64,000 bases of DNA from Thalassotalea sp. PP2-459 (GCF_001913705.1 NZ_MKQD01000011.1:1-64000); one strand, 5' to 3'; numbered from the stretch's first letter, positions 18,081-27,160 are shown. The notes: generated by a model not told the origin, from the letters alone. Program-made: numbers and translations.

Positions 18081-19387
18081 TGAAAATTAAAGGATTACGC
18101 TGGTGGGTAATCGCGTTAATCGCGCTTGCGACTATCATTAATTACATTGATCGTCAGGCACTAAGTGTTTTATGGCCAGACATCGTGGAAGATCTTTTTC
18201 CAGAAAAATCATCGTTGGAACGCAAGCAAATATACGCGAATATTTCTATTGTCTTTGTGTTTGCTTATGCCTTTGGTCAAGCAATATTCGGCAAAATATT
18301 TGATTGGATTGGTACGCGCATCGGTTTTGTATTGTCGATAGGTGTTTGGTCATTAGCGACAATTGCTCATGCATTTGCTCAAGGTGTGCTGTCTTTTAGT
18401 ATTTTTCGAGCCATCTTAGGTGTGGCAGAGGCTGGTAATTGGCCCGGTGCTACCAAAGGTAATGCTGAATGGTTTCCAACGAAAGAACGTGCTTTAGCGC
18501 AAGGAATTTTTAATTCTGGTGCTGCTATTGGCGGTATTATTGCAATTCCATTGATTGCCTTTTTAACGGTATATTTTAGTTGGCAAATGGTGTTTGTTAT
18601 TGTTGGTGCTGTAGGCCTGTTATGGTTAGTACCTTGGTTAGTACTTGTGAAATCGCCACCGGGTTCTCATCCTTGGATTTCGGAAGAAGAAAAAGCATAT
18701 ATTTTAACGGGTCAACGTCGTTCCGACATAAGCGAAGGAAGCGAAGAGGAAGAAGAGTATAACCCGTCAACGGGGGAGCTACTTTCAAGAAAACAAAGTT
18801 GGGGCGTTATTATTGCGTCTGCTGCGATTGACCCTATTTGGTGGTTATTCGTTTTTTGGATCCCTATTTACTTGAACGAAGTTTATGCCATGGATGTTAA
18901 ATCGATTGGTATTTATGGTTGGGTGCCTTATGTAGGCGCAATGTTTGGTGCTTGGTTTGGTGGCCTATTAGCGCAAAACAGATTAAAAGCGGGTTGGAAC
19001 ACAGACAAAACGCGTAAATTAACCATCACTTTAGGTTGCTTAATTATGTTGCCTTCGTTGTTAGCAATGGCGGATCCGGGTGAACCGGTAACAGCGGTAC
19101 TTATAATGGCAGTGATTCTCTTTGGCTTTCAAACTGCCATTGGTAATGTACAAACGCTACCGAGTGATTTATTAGGGAAAAAGGCTGTTGGGACGTTAGC
19201 GGGTTTTTCTGGAATGGCGGCGAAATTAGGTGCTGTTGGTTTAACCTCTCTTGTTCCTTATTTAACTGCAGACGGTAATTATACACCAGCTTTTGTCATT
19301 GGAGCTTCGTTAGCTGTTATTGCAATGGCAGCCATTTGGATCCTGATCCCTAAAGTCGAACCATTGAAAAAAATAACCAAGGCATAA
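18080..19387 (+). CDS. MFS transporter, ACS/hexuronate family, probable uronate or DEH permease
   Basis: A 435-residue inner-membrane protein with about 12 hydrophobic segments and the ACS-family signature NYIDRQALSVLWPDI near the first helix. A charged central loop rich in Glu (around residues 215-235) divides the two halves. Relatives (ExuT-like) import hexuronates with protons; in alginate loci they are thought to carry monouronate or DEH across the inner membrane. Its start codon overlaps the kdgF stop, and the kdgK gene begins 3 bp after its stop, so the tight kdgF-MFS-kdgK-eda-fba operon supports this role. Confidence 0.88.
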   Translation: MKIKGLRWWVIALIALATIINYIDRQALSVLWPDIVEDLFPEKSSLERKQIYANISIVFVFAYAFGQAIFGKIFDWIGTRIGFVLSIGVWSLATIAHAFAQGVLSFSIFRAILGVAEAGNWPGATKGNAEWFPTKERALAQGIFNSGAAIGGIIAIPLIAFLTVYFSWQMVFVIVGAVGLLWLVPWLVLVKSPPGSHPWISEEEKAYILTGQRRSDISEGSEEEEEYNPSTGELLSRKQSWGVIIASAAIDPIWWLFVFWIPIYLNEVYAMDVKSIGIYGWVPYVGAMFGAWFGGLLAQNRLKAGWNTDKTRKLTITLGCLIMLPSLLAMADPGEPVTAVLIMAVILFGFQTAIGNVQTLPSDLLGKKAVGTLAGFSGMAAKLGAVGLTSLVPYLTADGNYTPAFVIGASLAVIAMAAIWILIPKVEPLKKITKA

Positions 19388-19390
19388 CCA

Positions 19391-20320
19391 ATGAAAAACA
19401 TTTTTTTATTCGGCGAATGTATGATTGAGTTGATGCATACCTCATCAATGACCATGAAGCAGTCGTTCGCCGGAGATGTTTTTAATACCGCAGTGTATTT
19501 AAAAAGATTGTTTCCTAACACTAATGTCAACTTAGTGACTGCCGTTGGCCAAGACCATTTTAGTGAAAACATGGTGAAGTACTTTCAAGATGAATACCTA
19601 AGTACTGATTATGTCTTTCGCTCTGAAACAAAAATTCCTGGTTTATACGCGATTCAACTTGATCAATACGGTGAACGTAGCTTCACGTATTGGCGGGACA
19701 ATTCGGCAGCTAGAACTGTGATGGACTTCATCAATGAAGACATAACGAAACAACTAAGCAAAGGGGACATCTTCTTTTTTAGTGGTATTTCATTAGGTGT
19801 CGTTCGCCCTGAGAGTCGCGATAAGTTTTGGCAATGTATTGCTGAACTTAAAGCGGCAGGTGTAAAAATTGCCTTTGACTTAAATTATCGCCCCAAGTTG
19901 TGGGCGACGAAAGCAGAGGCACAAGCCCAATTTTTACTTGCTTTTGAAGCCTCGGATATTTTACTACCTGGCGTTGATGACTTTGCAGCAATATTTGACA
20001 CTAACGATATTCACGGTGTGATCAGTTTTTTTGAGCAATATCATTATCAAGAGTTAGTGGTCAAAAATGGTGAAAAGAATGTGTATTGCTTGTCATCTAC
20101 AGGCCAAGATATTGTTGATGTTACGCCGGTTAAGCAAGTGGTGGATACTACATCAGCAGGCGACTCTTTCAATGGTGGTTACCTTGGTGCTCGTATGGCA
20201 GGACACTCTATTACGAAATCTGTTGAATTAGCCAACCAGGTGGCTGGTTTTGTCATTCAACACCCTGGTGCGATTGTTGAGTCATCAGCTTTCTCATCAC
20301 GCTTTAATTCATTTTTATAG
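19391..20320 (+). CDS. kdgK: 2-keto-3-deoxygluconate kinase (PfkB family)
   Basis: A 309-residue ribokinase-like protein with N-terminal GECMIEL, the substrate-binding FAGDVFNTAVYL and the PfkB signature DTTSAGDSFNGG, where Asp258 is the catalytic base. It phosphorylates KDG to KDPG in the cytoplasm, the step between DEH reduction and Eda. It lies between the uronate transporter and eda with gaps of 3 and 10 bp. The specificity call rests on that position and on overall similarity to KdgK; other PfkB sugar kinases would share the motifs. Confidence 0.92.
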   Translation: MKNIFLFGECMIELMHTSSMTMKQSFAGDVFNTAVYLKRLFPNTNVNLVTAVGQDHFSENMVKYFQDEYLSTDYVFRSETKIPGLYAIQLDQYGERSFTYWRDNSAARTVMDFINEDITKQLSKGDIFFFSGISLGVVRPESRDKFWQCIAELKAAGVKIAFDLNYRPKLWATKAEAQAQFLLAFEASDILLPGVDDFAAIFDTNDIHGVISFFEQYHYQELVVKNGEKNVYCLSSTGQDIVDVTPVKQVVDTTSAGDSFNGGYLGARMAGHSITKSVELANQVAGFVIQHPGAIVESSAFSSRFNSFL

Positions 20321-20330
20321 GTTTATTACC

Positions 20331-20948
20331 ATGACATCCTTTTCATCTTTGATGGGAACACAAACATTATTACCCATTATTCAAGCATCAACGCCAGAAG
20401 AAGGCGTGAGTATAGCTAAAGCTATGTCTGAAGCAGGCTTAACATTGGTAGAAGTTGTATTAAGAACGGAAGCATCTTTAGCAGCGTTAAGTGCCATTAA
20501 ATCAGCATTGCCAGAGTTGATTGTTGGTGCTGGTACAGTAACGAATAAAGATATTTTGGAAAAAGCGATTGCGGCAGGTTCAGATTTTATTATCACGCCA
20601 GCTGTTTCAGATCGATTATTAAATGATTTAGCTGATTGTAACTTGCCGGTTTTACCTGGCGTGTCGAATACCGGTGAAATTTTACTGGCACGTGAATTCG
20701 GCTACACCGAAATGAAGCTTTTTCCAGCTGAATTATCAGGTGGCGCTAAATTTTTGTCTGCAATCTCATCGGTGTTTCCTGATATTAGTTTTTGCCCAAC
20801 AGGGGGGGTAACTCTCGACAATAAACCTGATTACTTGTCACTTAACAATGTGTTTGCTGTTGGTAGTACTTGGGTTGCGAAGAAAGAGTGGGTTGAACAA
20901 GGGAATTGGCAAGCCATAACAGATGCGTGTAGTGAAGGAAATAAATAA
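20331..20948 (+). CDS. eda: KDPG aldolase
   Basis: A 205-residue class I aldolase of the KDPG/KHG family. The Schiff-base Lys129 sits in MKLFPAE and the general base Glu41 in EVVLRT, equivalent to Lys133 and Glu45 of E. coli Eda; GAGTV and CPTGGV phosphate-loop motifs are present. It splits KDPG into pyruvate and glyceraldehyde-3-phosphate. The ATG at 20331 was chosen because the longer frame from 20250 overlaps kdgK and lacks a Shine-Dalgarno; GGTTTATTACC precedes the chosen start. Confidence 0.95.
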   Translation: MTSFSSLMGTQTLLPIIQASTPEEGVSIAKAMSEAGLTLVEVVLRTEASLAALSAIKSALPELIVGAGTVTNKDILEKAIAAGSDFIITPAVSDRLLNDLADCNLPVLPGVSNTGEILLAREFGYTEMKLFPAELSGGAKFLSAISSVFPDISFCPTGGVTLDNKPDYLSLNNVFAVGSTWVAKKEWVEQGNWQAITDACSEGNK

Positions 20949-20951
20949 CTC

Positions 20952-22022
20952 ATGACAATGAAAATTGCTCCTGGCGTGATCACCGGATCGCAAGTTCAAC
21001 AAGTATTTGCTCAGGCAAAAGCAGAACAATATGCTTTACCGGCAGTAAATGTAGTAAGTACATCATCTATCAATGCGTGCTTAGAAGCTGCTGCCAAAGC
21101 TCAGTCACCGATTATTATTCAATTATCTCATGGTGGTGCAGGCTTTTTTGTTGGTAAAGGTATCAAGTTAGAAGGGCACCAAGCAGCCATTCAAGGTGCG
21201 ATAGCAGCAGCTAAATATGTTCATCAAATGGCCGAGTTCTATGGCGTAGCCGTCATGCTACATACTGATCATGCAGCGCGTAATTTATTACCTTGGATAG
21301 ACGGGTTACTTGACGCCTCTGTGTCGTTTTATGCACAAACAGGAAAGCCGCTGTTTAGCTCACACATGATTGATTTATCTGCGGAACTTTTAGAAGATAA
21401 TATTGCTGTGTGCGCCGAATATTTGGTTCGTATGAAAGCGTTAGAAATGACCTTAGAAATCGAGTTAGGCTGTACAGGTGGTGAAGAAGATGGCGTAGAT
21501 AATAGCCACCTTGATAATTCTGCGCTTTACACCCAACCAGAAGATGTTGCTTATGCTTTTGATAAATTAAGCCAAGTCAGTGAGCAATTTACCATTGCAG
21601 CTTCATTTGGCAATGTGCATGGTGTGTACAAACCGGGTAACGTGCAATTAACGCCGGTTATTTTAAAAAATTCACAAGCATATGTGGCTGAAAAATTTAA
21701 TTTATCTACTAAGCCGTTAGATTTTGTTTTTCATGGTGGCTCTGGTTCAGAGCTAAAAGATATTCGTGAATCAATAAGCTACGGTGTCGTGAAAATGAAT
21801 ATTGATACAGATACGCAATGGGCGACTTGGGCAGGGGTAAAAAATTACTATGCAACGCATCGTGATTACTTAACGTCTCAAATAGGGAACCCTGAAGGTC
21901 AAGACAAACCCAATAAAAAATATTATGACCCTCGTGTTTGGCTACGCCAAGCTGAATTAAGCATGGTAGATCGACTAGAGCAAACGTTTTCTGATCTTAA
22001 TTGTATCAATAGAAATATTTAG
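20952..22022 (+). CDS. fbaA: Class II fructose-bisphosphate aldolase
   Basis: A 356-residue metal-dependent aldolase of the class IIA (E. coli FbaA-like) type: zinc-site HTDHA, the loop ELGCTGGEEDGVDN, SFGNVHGVYKPGN, HGGSGSE and NIDTDTQWA are all intact. It condenses glyceraldehyde-3-phosphate and DHAP to fructose-1,6-bisphosphate. Being last in the kdgF-MFS-kdgK-eda operon (3 bp after eda) it probably pulls the Entner-Doudoroff triose into gluconeogenesis during growth on alginate, which yields no hexose phosphate directly. A second housekeeping fba elsewhere is likely but cannot be seen. Confidence 0.94.
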   Translation: MTMKIAPGVITGSQVQQVFAQAKAEQYALPAVNVVSTSSINACLEAAAKAQSPIIIQLSHGGAGFFVGKGIKLEGHQAAIQGAIAAAKYVHQMAEFYGVAVMLHTDHAARNLLPWIDGLLDASVSFYAQTGKPLFSSHMIDLSAELLEDNIAVCAEYLVRMKALEMTLEIELGCTGGEEDGVDNSHLDNSALYTQPEDVAYAFDKLSQVSEQFTIAASFGNVHGVYKPGNVQLTPVILKNSQAYVAEKFNLSTKPLDFVFHGGSGSELKDIRESISYGVVKMNIDTDTQWATWAGVKNYYATHRDYLTSQIGNPEGQDKPNKKYYDPRVWLRQAELSMVDRLEQTFSDLNCINRNI

Positions 22023-22102
22023 CGTGTGATTTAAGGTCAATTATGAGTGCCTGTATATGACAATTAAATTGACGGGCGCTCAACATCGATTAAGGTTATC
22101 CA

Positions 22103-22933
22103 ATGAGAAAGTCTGCAATTATCTGTTGTTTTAGTGCTTTAAGTGCCTGTGCAACGCCGCAGCATAGTAAGTGGCTGTTAGTTGATGATTTTGAACAAGG
22201 CCTCATTAATTGGCATAAAGTTGATACACAAAACAATACAAAGCCATTTATAGAAAAACCACAAGTCACAGAAATTCGACGTGAGAAAGATAATCATTAC
22301 TTAATTAAAAAGCCAGCAATAGAGGGGGTTATTGGTAACCGAAAGGCGTTGACGTTTAAAGCGTTACCCGTGCCTGTAAATGTAGGCGAAACCTTCACGT
22401 TTTATACTCGCATACAGGTGGAAGCTTTTCCAAATAATCACGCTTTTGGGTTGAGTAACTTAACGTCAGAAGAAATTATAAAAGCCGGATATAATGCTTT
22501 TGAACCAACATTAAGAGTTACTGATAAAGCAGAATCGAATGGACATAAAAATACTGGCGCATTAATGGTTAAGATATCCAGTAATGATAAGTATCGTCAA
22601 TATGATAATATTCAACATTACGCGCAAAAGCGTGATGCTAAGCCATTAGTGGCGAAGCAATGGTATCAAATTTGGTATGTAGTCAATAATGCGTTAAAAA
22701 GACACGGTGGACAAACATATCGTGTTTATGTGCAAGGTGGTGAGTTTGTCAAACAAACCTTGGTGTATGAAAAAGCTGACTTTCGTATGCAACGAGAGCA
22801 ACCGTTAATTAGCTTTTTGGCTAATTGTAATACTGGCCCACTTGAACAACCTTATGGAAATGGTGGGCTGGCATTCGATGATATTTTTATGGTTAAAGGT
22901 GTTAATTTATCAAATCCAACCAACATGCGTTAA
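22103..22933 (+). CDS. Lipoprotein with lectin-like beta-sandwich, unknown function
   Basis: A 276-residue lipoprotein (LSAC, Cys16). The mature part is rich in beta strands and opens LLVDDFEQGLINWHKVD, a typical start for concanavalin-like glycan-binding folds, and ends GLAFDDIFMVKGVNLS, where the terminal strand of such a sandwich would fall. No catalytic motif is evident and I cannot assign a named family. It follows fbaA by 80 bp and is convergent with the SDR gene. A role as a surface alginate-binding protein is a reasonable inference from position only. Confidence 0.65.
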   Translation: MRKSAIICCFSALSACATPQHSKWLLVDDFEQGLINWHKVDTQNNTKPFIEKPQVTEIRREKDNHYLIKKPAIEGVIGNRKALTFKALPVPVNVGETFTFYTRIQVEAFPNNHAFGLSNLTSEEIIKAGYNAFEPTLRVTDKAESNGHKNTGALMVKISSNDKYRQYDNIQHYAQKRDAKPLVAKQWYQIWYVVNNALKRHGGQTYRVYVQGGEFVKQTLVYEKADFRMQREQPLISFLANCNTGPLEQPYGNGGLAFDDIFMVKGVNLSNPTNMR

Positions 22934-22976
22934 TTTGATAAAAACACCAGCTTTTTTGCTACCATTCTAACAAATG

Positions 22977-23723
22977 CTATGAGAATAAAATTCCACCATT
23001 AATATCAACACAGTTTCCAGTCATGTAACTAGCGTTTTGGCTTGAAAGGAACGTTACCAATTTAGCCACTTCATCTGCCTGTCCTTCTCGTTTAATGGCG
23101 GTAGCGTTGGCGACATTTTCACGTACATCGTCTTTAGTAAACGTATCATGAAACCCAGTACTTATCATGCCTGGGCAGACACAATTAACTCTAATATCTG
23201 GCCCTAATTCTTTCGCTAAACCTCGGGTAAATGACATCACAGCACCTTTTGATGTTGCATAGGCTACAGCACCAGGTCCACCAGCGTCTCGGCCTGCTTG
23301 AGAGGCAAAGGTGATAATAGAGCTACCAGCAGGCATATGTGGGATACATGCTTTTGCCATCATAAATAATGAGGTCAAATTCACTGACATAACGTTATTC
23401 CAGTGTTCAAGGGACATTTCACTGAATTTTACGCGATCTATTAGTCCGCCTGATACGTGCACTAATGTATCAATACGACCATAAGTGTCAACAGCCTGCT
23501 GAACAACGAGGTTGACTGCCTCAGGTTGTGTTAAATCCGCTTTTATCGCGATGGCTTCACTACCGAGCTGTGTGATTTCATCAACAACTTGCATTGCACT
23601 GTCTTTACTTGAATGATAGGTAAATAGAATTTTTGTCCCTTGTTTGGCAAAATCAATTGCACAGGCTTTACCAATATCTCTACCGCCGCCAGTAATGACG
23701 ACCACCTTGCGACCATCAGACAT
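22977..23723 (-). CDS. Short-chain dehydrogenase/reductase, candidate DEH reductase
   Basis: A 248-residue classical SDR with cofactor motif TGGGRDIG (11-18), NVNLTS-type structural Asn (VMSVNLTS, Asn115) and catalytic Ser141, Tyr155 and Lys159 (YATSK). SDRs such as A1-R of Sphingomonas and FlRed reduce DEH to KDG, and the position inside the alginate locus suggests the same; a general 3-oxoacyl reductase role cannot be excluded from sequence. The start is the ATG at 23723, with AAGGAA 5 bases upstream; the frame extends to 23759 but that part lies within an inserted repeat element whose left end is only 17 bp upstream of the start. Its original promoter may therefore have been displaced. Confidence 0.85.
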   Translation of the reverse strand: MSDGRKVVVITGGGRDIGKACAIDFAKQGTKILFTYHSSKDSAMQVVDEITQLGSEAIAIKADLTQPEAVNLVVQQAVDTYGRIDTLVHVSGGLIDRVKFSEMSLEHWNNVMSVNLTSLFMMAKACIPHMPAGSSIITFASQAGRDAGGPGAVAYATSKGAVMSFTRGLAKELGPDIRVNCVCPGMISTGFHDTFTKDDVRENVANATAIKREGQADEVAKLVTFLSSQNASYMTGNCVDINGGILFS

Positions 23724-23740
23724 AAATATTTCCTTAATTA

Positions 23741-24005
23741 GAGCGTGTTGATCTTTCAAGTTTGTTTTTGCAGCAATTTGTTTGGTATTTATACAAGGAA
23801 GAGCTTGTGCCGTGTAGTTATTCTACTCAAATCAAGCGATAACATAGTAGAAATGCCAAATAGGTGCTGCCCGAAGGGGTCAACTAAACGCCTCCTGCTC
23901 TTTGTTACTTGAATTAACCATAGAATGACTATGCAAGAATCCAAGTGCCGCGATCAGAAGGCGTTTACCTTGAACAAAACTCAAACAACAAAGATCAACA
24001 CGCTC
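23741..24005. mobile_element. 265-bp MITE-like element with 16-bp terminal inverted repeats and TA flanks
   Basis: The ends are a perfect inverted repeat of 16 bp (GAGCGTGTTGATCTTT at 23741-23756 and its complement at 23990-24005), each flanked by TA (23739-23740, 24006-24007). TA duplication is the mark of IS630/Tc1-mariner-type transposition. The inside holds two further long inverted pairs (23770-23794 with 23847-23870; 23886-23900 with 23952-23966), so the whole element can fold on itself. It contains no ORF of note and is non-autonomous. It sits directly upstream of the SDR gene's ribosome binding site. Confidence 0.82.
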
Positions 24006-24051
24006 TAGTGAAGTAAAAAATAAATGATGTTAATAATTTGAGCACTGCTAT

Positions 24052-24079
24052 AAAAAAGGCCTTCTTGTTGAAGGCCTTT
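24052..24079 (-). terminator. Rho-independent terminator after TonB receptor 2
   Basis: Minus-strand stem AAAGGCCTTC / GAAGGCCTTT (10 bp, 5-base loop) followed by a T run, 14 bp after the receptor stop codon. Confidence 0.9.
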
Positions 24080-24092
24080 ACATTCGTTTTAT

Positions 24093-27077
24093 TTAGAATT
24101 TATAACTTGCACCGAAAGTAATACGGCGGTCTGTTAAACCTTGGTAGCATAATAGTGCGCCTTCACTGACACATGATTGCTTAATGTCAGATTTAGTAAG
24201 GTTTACAGCTTCAATGCCAATATTTAATTGCTCATTAACATTGTAGTTTATGCTTGCATTAAGTTGTCCTCTGTCTTCTTGTACTACAGGAAAACCCCAT
24301 GGGAAGCTACTTGTACTACCGAAATCTGTAGAACGATATGCTTCACGCCATGTGTAACGCATTCTGGCAGAAAGGTCATATTTTTCGTAATACAAAGTGA
24401 AGTTGTATGCGTTTTCAGATAAATCGATTAGCGATTGTTTTGCTGACACCTCAATATCACTGATACCTGTCGTTGCTGCAAATACTGCATTTGCTCTACT
24501 TGTAGCGCTATCTACAGATTCACCACCAGAGAACTTTTGAATGGTATAGTTAGCAAGGAAGCCAAAACCAGATGCCCAACCAAGTTCTTCTTCAAAGCTT
24601 GAAAGGTCATATTGAATGGCCATTTCAATACCTTCTTGTGTTGTTTCAGCAGTATCATTAATGGTTGTTGACCAAGGTACACAAACACCTACACCACCAC
24701 TAGGGCCAAATACATTAACGTCAGCAATTGGGTTCCAAGTACCGCCTTGTTCACAATCTGGACCTGTTGTGTCGCGATAGCCGGTATTTGGATCTTCAAA
24801 AGGATCTTCTTGTTGACCAACATGTAAGTCTTTACGGGTTTTATGGAAATAACCAATACTAATCACACTAGATTCAGCAAAATACCAATCTGCTGAGAGA
24901 TCAAAAGAAGTGACTTCTTCTGGCTCTAACCCTGGATTACCGACCGAAACAGCTGGATTTGGACTAGTGCTATAGGTTACAGATGTTGATAGGTCATTAA
25001 AGTTAGGACGACGAATGTCTTTACCCCATGAGGCGCGCATCATAACATCTTCGGTGAGATCTGCTACTAAGTTTACCCGTGGTAGCAAGAAGTCATAGTT
25101 ACCTTTCTTGGTTTCTTGCGTAACAACACTATTGCCATTTGCATCTTCAGTAATTGAATTACCTAAAGATTCTATATCGGTTTCAATATAACGAAGACCA
25201 AAGTTACCGCGAATGTAGTCAGTTTCAAAATTTAACTGAGCGTAAAGAGCACTAGTGGTTTCTTCAATATCAAAAAATGCACTAACACCTGAGGTTGGTT
25301 CGTTTAATGGATTTGAACCGCCATGTGCTTGAATAGCTGAAGCTAATGTTTCAAAGACATAATCAGGATCAGAGGCCACTAACTCAGGATCTACAATTAA
25401 ATAGTCTTTAACAAATAAATCGCGACCATCAGCATCACCAAAGTTACTTGGTCCTGCTGTTAAAATGTCAGCAAATAGAGATCCTCTCGGGCTGTCATCC
25501 ATTGAGCGCAGGCCAAGATTTGACCGAACTTGATCTGTCATACTGCTTGCTTTGCTGTAACGAATACCAAAATCTATCGATGAGATAGCGTTCCAATATA
25601 GGTCATAAGTAAAGTCAGCACGAAATGCATCTTCTGTATTTTCAGTTTGATCATTCGCAATTTGTACGTCACGAAGCACCACATTTTCTGGATTAAGCAT
25701 ATCAGCAACGGTTGGTGCATGATCAGCGCCGTAAGCAATGCCGAAAGCCAATGAACCACCCGTTAAATCATATGCAAAAGGAACGCTGTTATCATTTGAA
25801 CCACCGGCATCTAATGGTGCATTTGGATTGATAAAGTTTAATGTAGTATTGATCCGTGGGTTGGTCGAATCTGAACGTGATGTTGAAAGCTCAACTTTCG
25901 CAAATAAGCTTTCACCTTGCCATTCGCCACCAATACTGAAGATTTCACTTTTGGTAACACGTGAATTCGTATCACCTGAAAAACGTAAATTCGGATCATC
26001 ATCGTCATCTGCTAAGTCTACAGGTATGATGCCTTTTACTGCGGCTTGAATACTGCCTAAATCAACGCCATCAAGGGTACCAAAATTAACCATCTCAAAA
26101 TCACTTGGTATTGAGATGTTATTTAGACTACTAACACCTGAAGCTTGTACTCTGGTACTTTCTTCTTTTCTGTCTTGATCGTTAATAACGGCATCAAACC
26201 AAAACCGAGTGTTTGCAGTTGGTGCCCATTCTAAGGTACCCACTAGGTTGAGTGTTTCATATTCATAATTGTCTTGATCTTGGTTTAAAAATTGAATAGG
26301 TAAGAAATCAAAATCTTGTGCACTTGCTGCTCCACTGTCCGCAGCGATAATATTGTCACGATCGGCACGAGGACGAAATGCTGATACATCTTGCTCTGCG
26401 TAACTTGCACTGATAACAATTCCTACTTTACCGTTGTCAGTATCCCAGTTGTCGCCAAAAGTGCCCGAAAGTCTTGGTTGGACTCCGTCAGTTGAAAGGC
26501 TGCTGTCTTCACCTTGAACTCTAAATGCCGCTAATGTTTCATCAAGTTGAAGTGGACGAATTGTTCTTAAGTTGATTGTTCCACCAACTGAACCTTCAAC
26601 GGTTTTTGCTTCTGGCGCTTTAATAATCTCAACACCTGCAATAATTGAAGCAGAAACATCTTCAAAGTTAATACCGCTTCGACCTGCACCAGAACCAACG
26701 GTAGAAACGCCATTAATTTCCGTGCGGTTTGCATTAGTACCGCGTATCTGCACACCCGTACCAACACCAGCCGAACGTGTAATTTGAATACCGGTAACAT
26801 TCTCAAGCACTTCAGCTAAGTTTTGATCAGGTAACTTACCAATATCTTCAGCTTCAATTATTTCGACTAAACTGTCTGCTGAACGTTTTTGTGCTAATGC
26901 ACTCGCTAATGAACTTCTAATACCTGTTACTTCAATAACTTCGACTTGATCAGCTTTCGATTGCTGTTCACTTTCTTCTGCTTGAACTGGTACTGTTAGC
27001 ATTGCAGCTAAAGCTGCACCATAAAGAGGTAAGTTGCGTTTCTGGCGTATTACCGCACTTATACCGTTAAGTTTCAT
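24093..27077 (-). CDS. TonB-dependent receptor (receptor 2)
   Basis: A 994-residue outer-membrane receptor with a signal sequence ending VPVQA, TonB box (QVEVIEVTGIRSS), a plug domain (IEAEDIGKLPDQNLAEVLENVTGIQI is split here across about residues 75-100) and a beta-barrel ending in RRITFGASYKF. The plug sequence is of the carbohydrate-type TonB receptor common in Alteromonadales. The ATG at 27077 is preferred because GGGAG lies six bases upstream. Its promoter region has a perfect GntR-type operator and two near copies, tying it to the alginate regulon more firmly than position alone. It may take a different oligomer size or M/G composition than receptor 1. Confidence 0.9.
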   Translation of the reverse strand: MKLNGISAVIRQKRNLPLYGAALAAMLTVPVQAEESEQQSKADQVEVIEVTGIRSSLASALAQKRSADSLVEIIEAEDIGKLPDQNLAEVLENVTGIQITRSAGVGTGVQIRGTNANRTEINGVSTVGSGAGRSGINFEDVSASIIAGVEIIKAPEAKTVEGSVGGTINLRTIRPLQLDETLAAFRVQGEDSSLSTDGVQPRLSGTFGDNWDTDNGKVGIVISASYAEQDVSAFRPRADRDNIIAADSGAASAQDFDFLPIQFLNQDQDNYEYETLNLVGTLEWAPTANTRFWFDAVINDQDRKEESTRVQASGVSSLNNISIPSDFEMVNFGTLDGVDLGSIQAAVKGIIPVDLADDDDDPNLRFSGDTNSRVTKSEIFSIGGEWQGESLFAKVELSTSRSDSTNPRINTTLNFINPNAPLDAGGSNDNSVPFAYDLTGGSLAFGIAYGADHAPTVADMLNPENVVLRDVQIANDQTENTEDAFRADFTYDLYWNAISSIDFGIRYSKASSMTDQVRSNLGLRSMDDSPRGSLFADILTAGPSNFGDADGRDLFVKDYLIVDPELVASDPDYVFETLASAIQAHGGSNPLNEPTSGVSAFFDIEETTSALYAQLNFETDYIRGNFGLRYIETDIESLGNSITEDANGNSVVTQETKKGNYDFLLPRVNLVADLTEDVMMRASWGKDIRRPNFNDLSTSVTYSTSPNPAVSVGNPGLEPEEVTSFDLSADWYFAESSVISIGYFHKTRKDLHVGQQEDPFEDPNTGYRDTTGPDCEQGGTWNPIADVNVFGPSGGVGVCVPWSTTINDTAETTQEGIEMAIQYDLSSFEEELGWASGFGFLANYTIQKFSGGESVDSATSRANAVFAATTGISDIEVSAKQSLIDLSENAYNFTLYYEKYDLSARMRYTWREAYRSTDFGSTSSFPWGFPVVQEDRGQLNASINYNVNEQLNIGIEAVNLTKSDIKQSCVSEGALLCYQGLTDRRITFGASYKF

Positions 27078-27113
27078 CATTGTCTCCCACAAATTCTTTA
27101 TATTTATAATTTT

Positions 27114-27128
27114 TTTGGTATTACCAAA
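27114..27128. promoter_or_regulatory. Perfect operator palindrome in the leader of TonB receptor 2
   Basis: TTTGGTATTACCAAA, the exact reverse complement of the 15-mer at 2732-2746. It lies downstream of the predicted promoter (27161-27189) and about 37 bp before the start codon, a position suited to repression. Confidence 0.72.
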
Positions 27129-27160
27129 GAGGTGTTTGTTTTTAAATCCTCTGGCTATAT

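Noticed and set aside
23724-23759. Longer SDR protein starting at 23759
   Set aside because: The extra codons lie partly in the inserted inverted-repeat element, and the ATG at 23723 has a proper Shine-Dalgarno.
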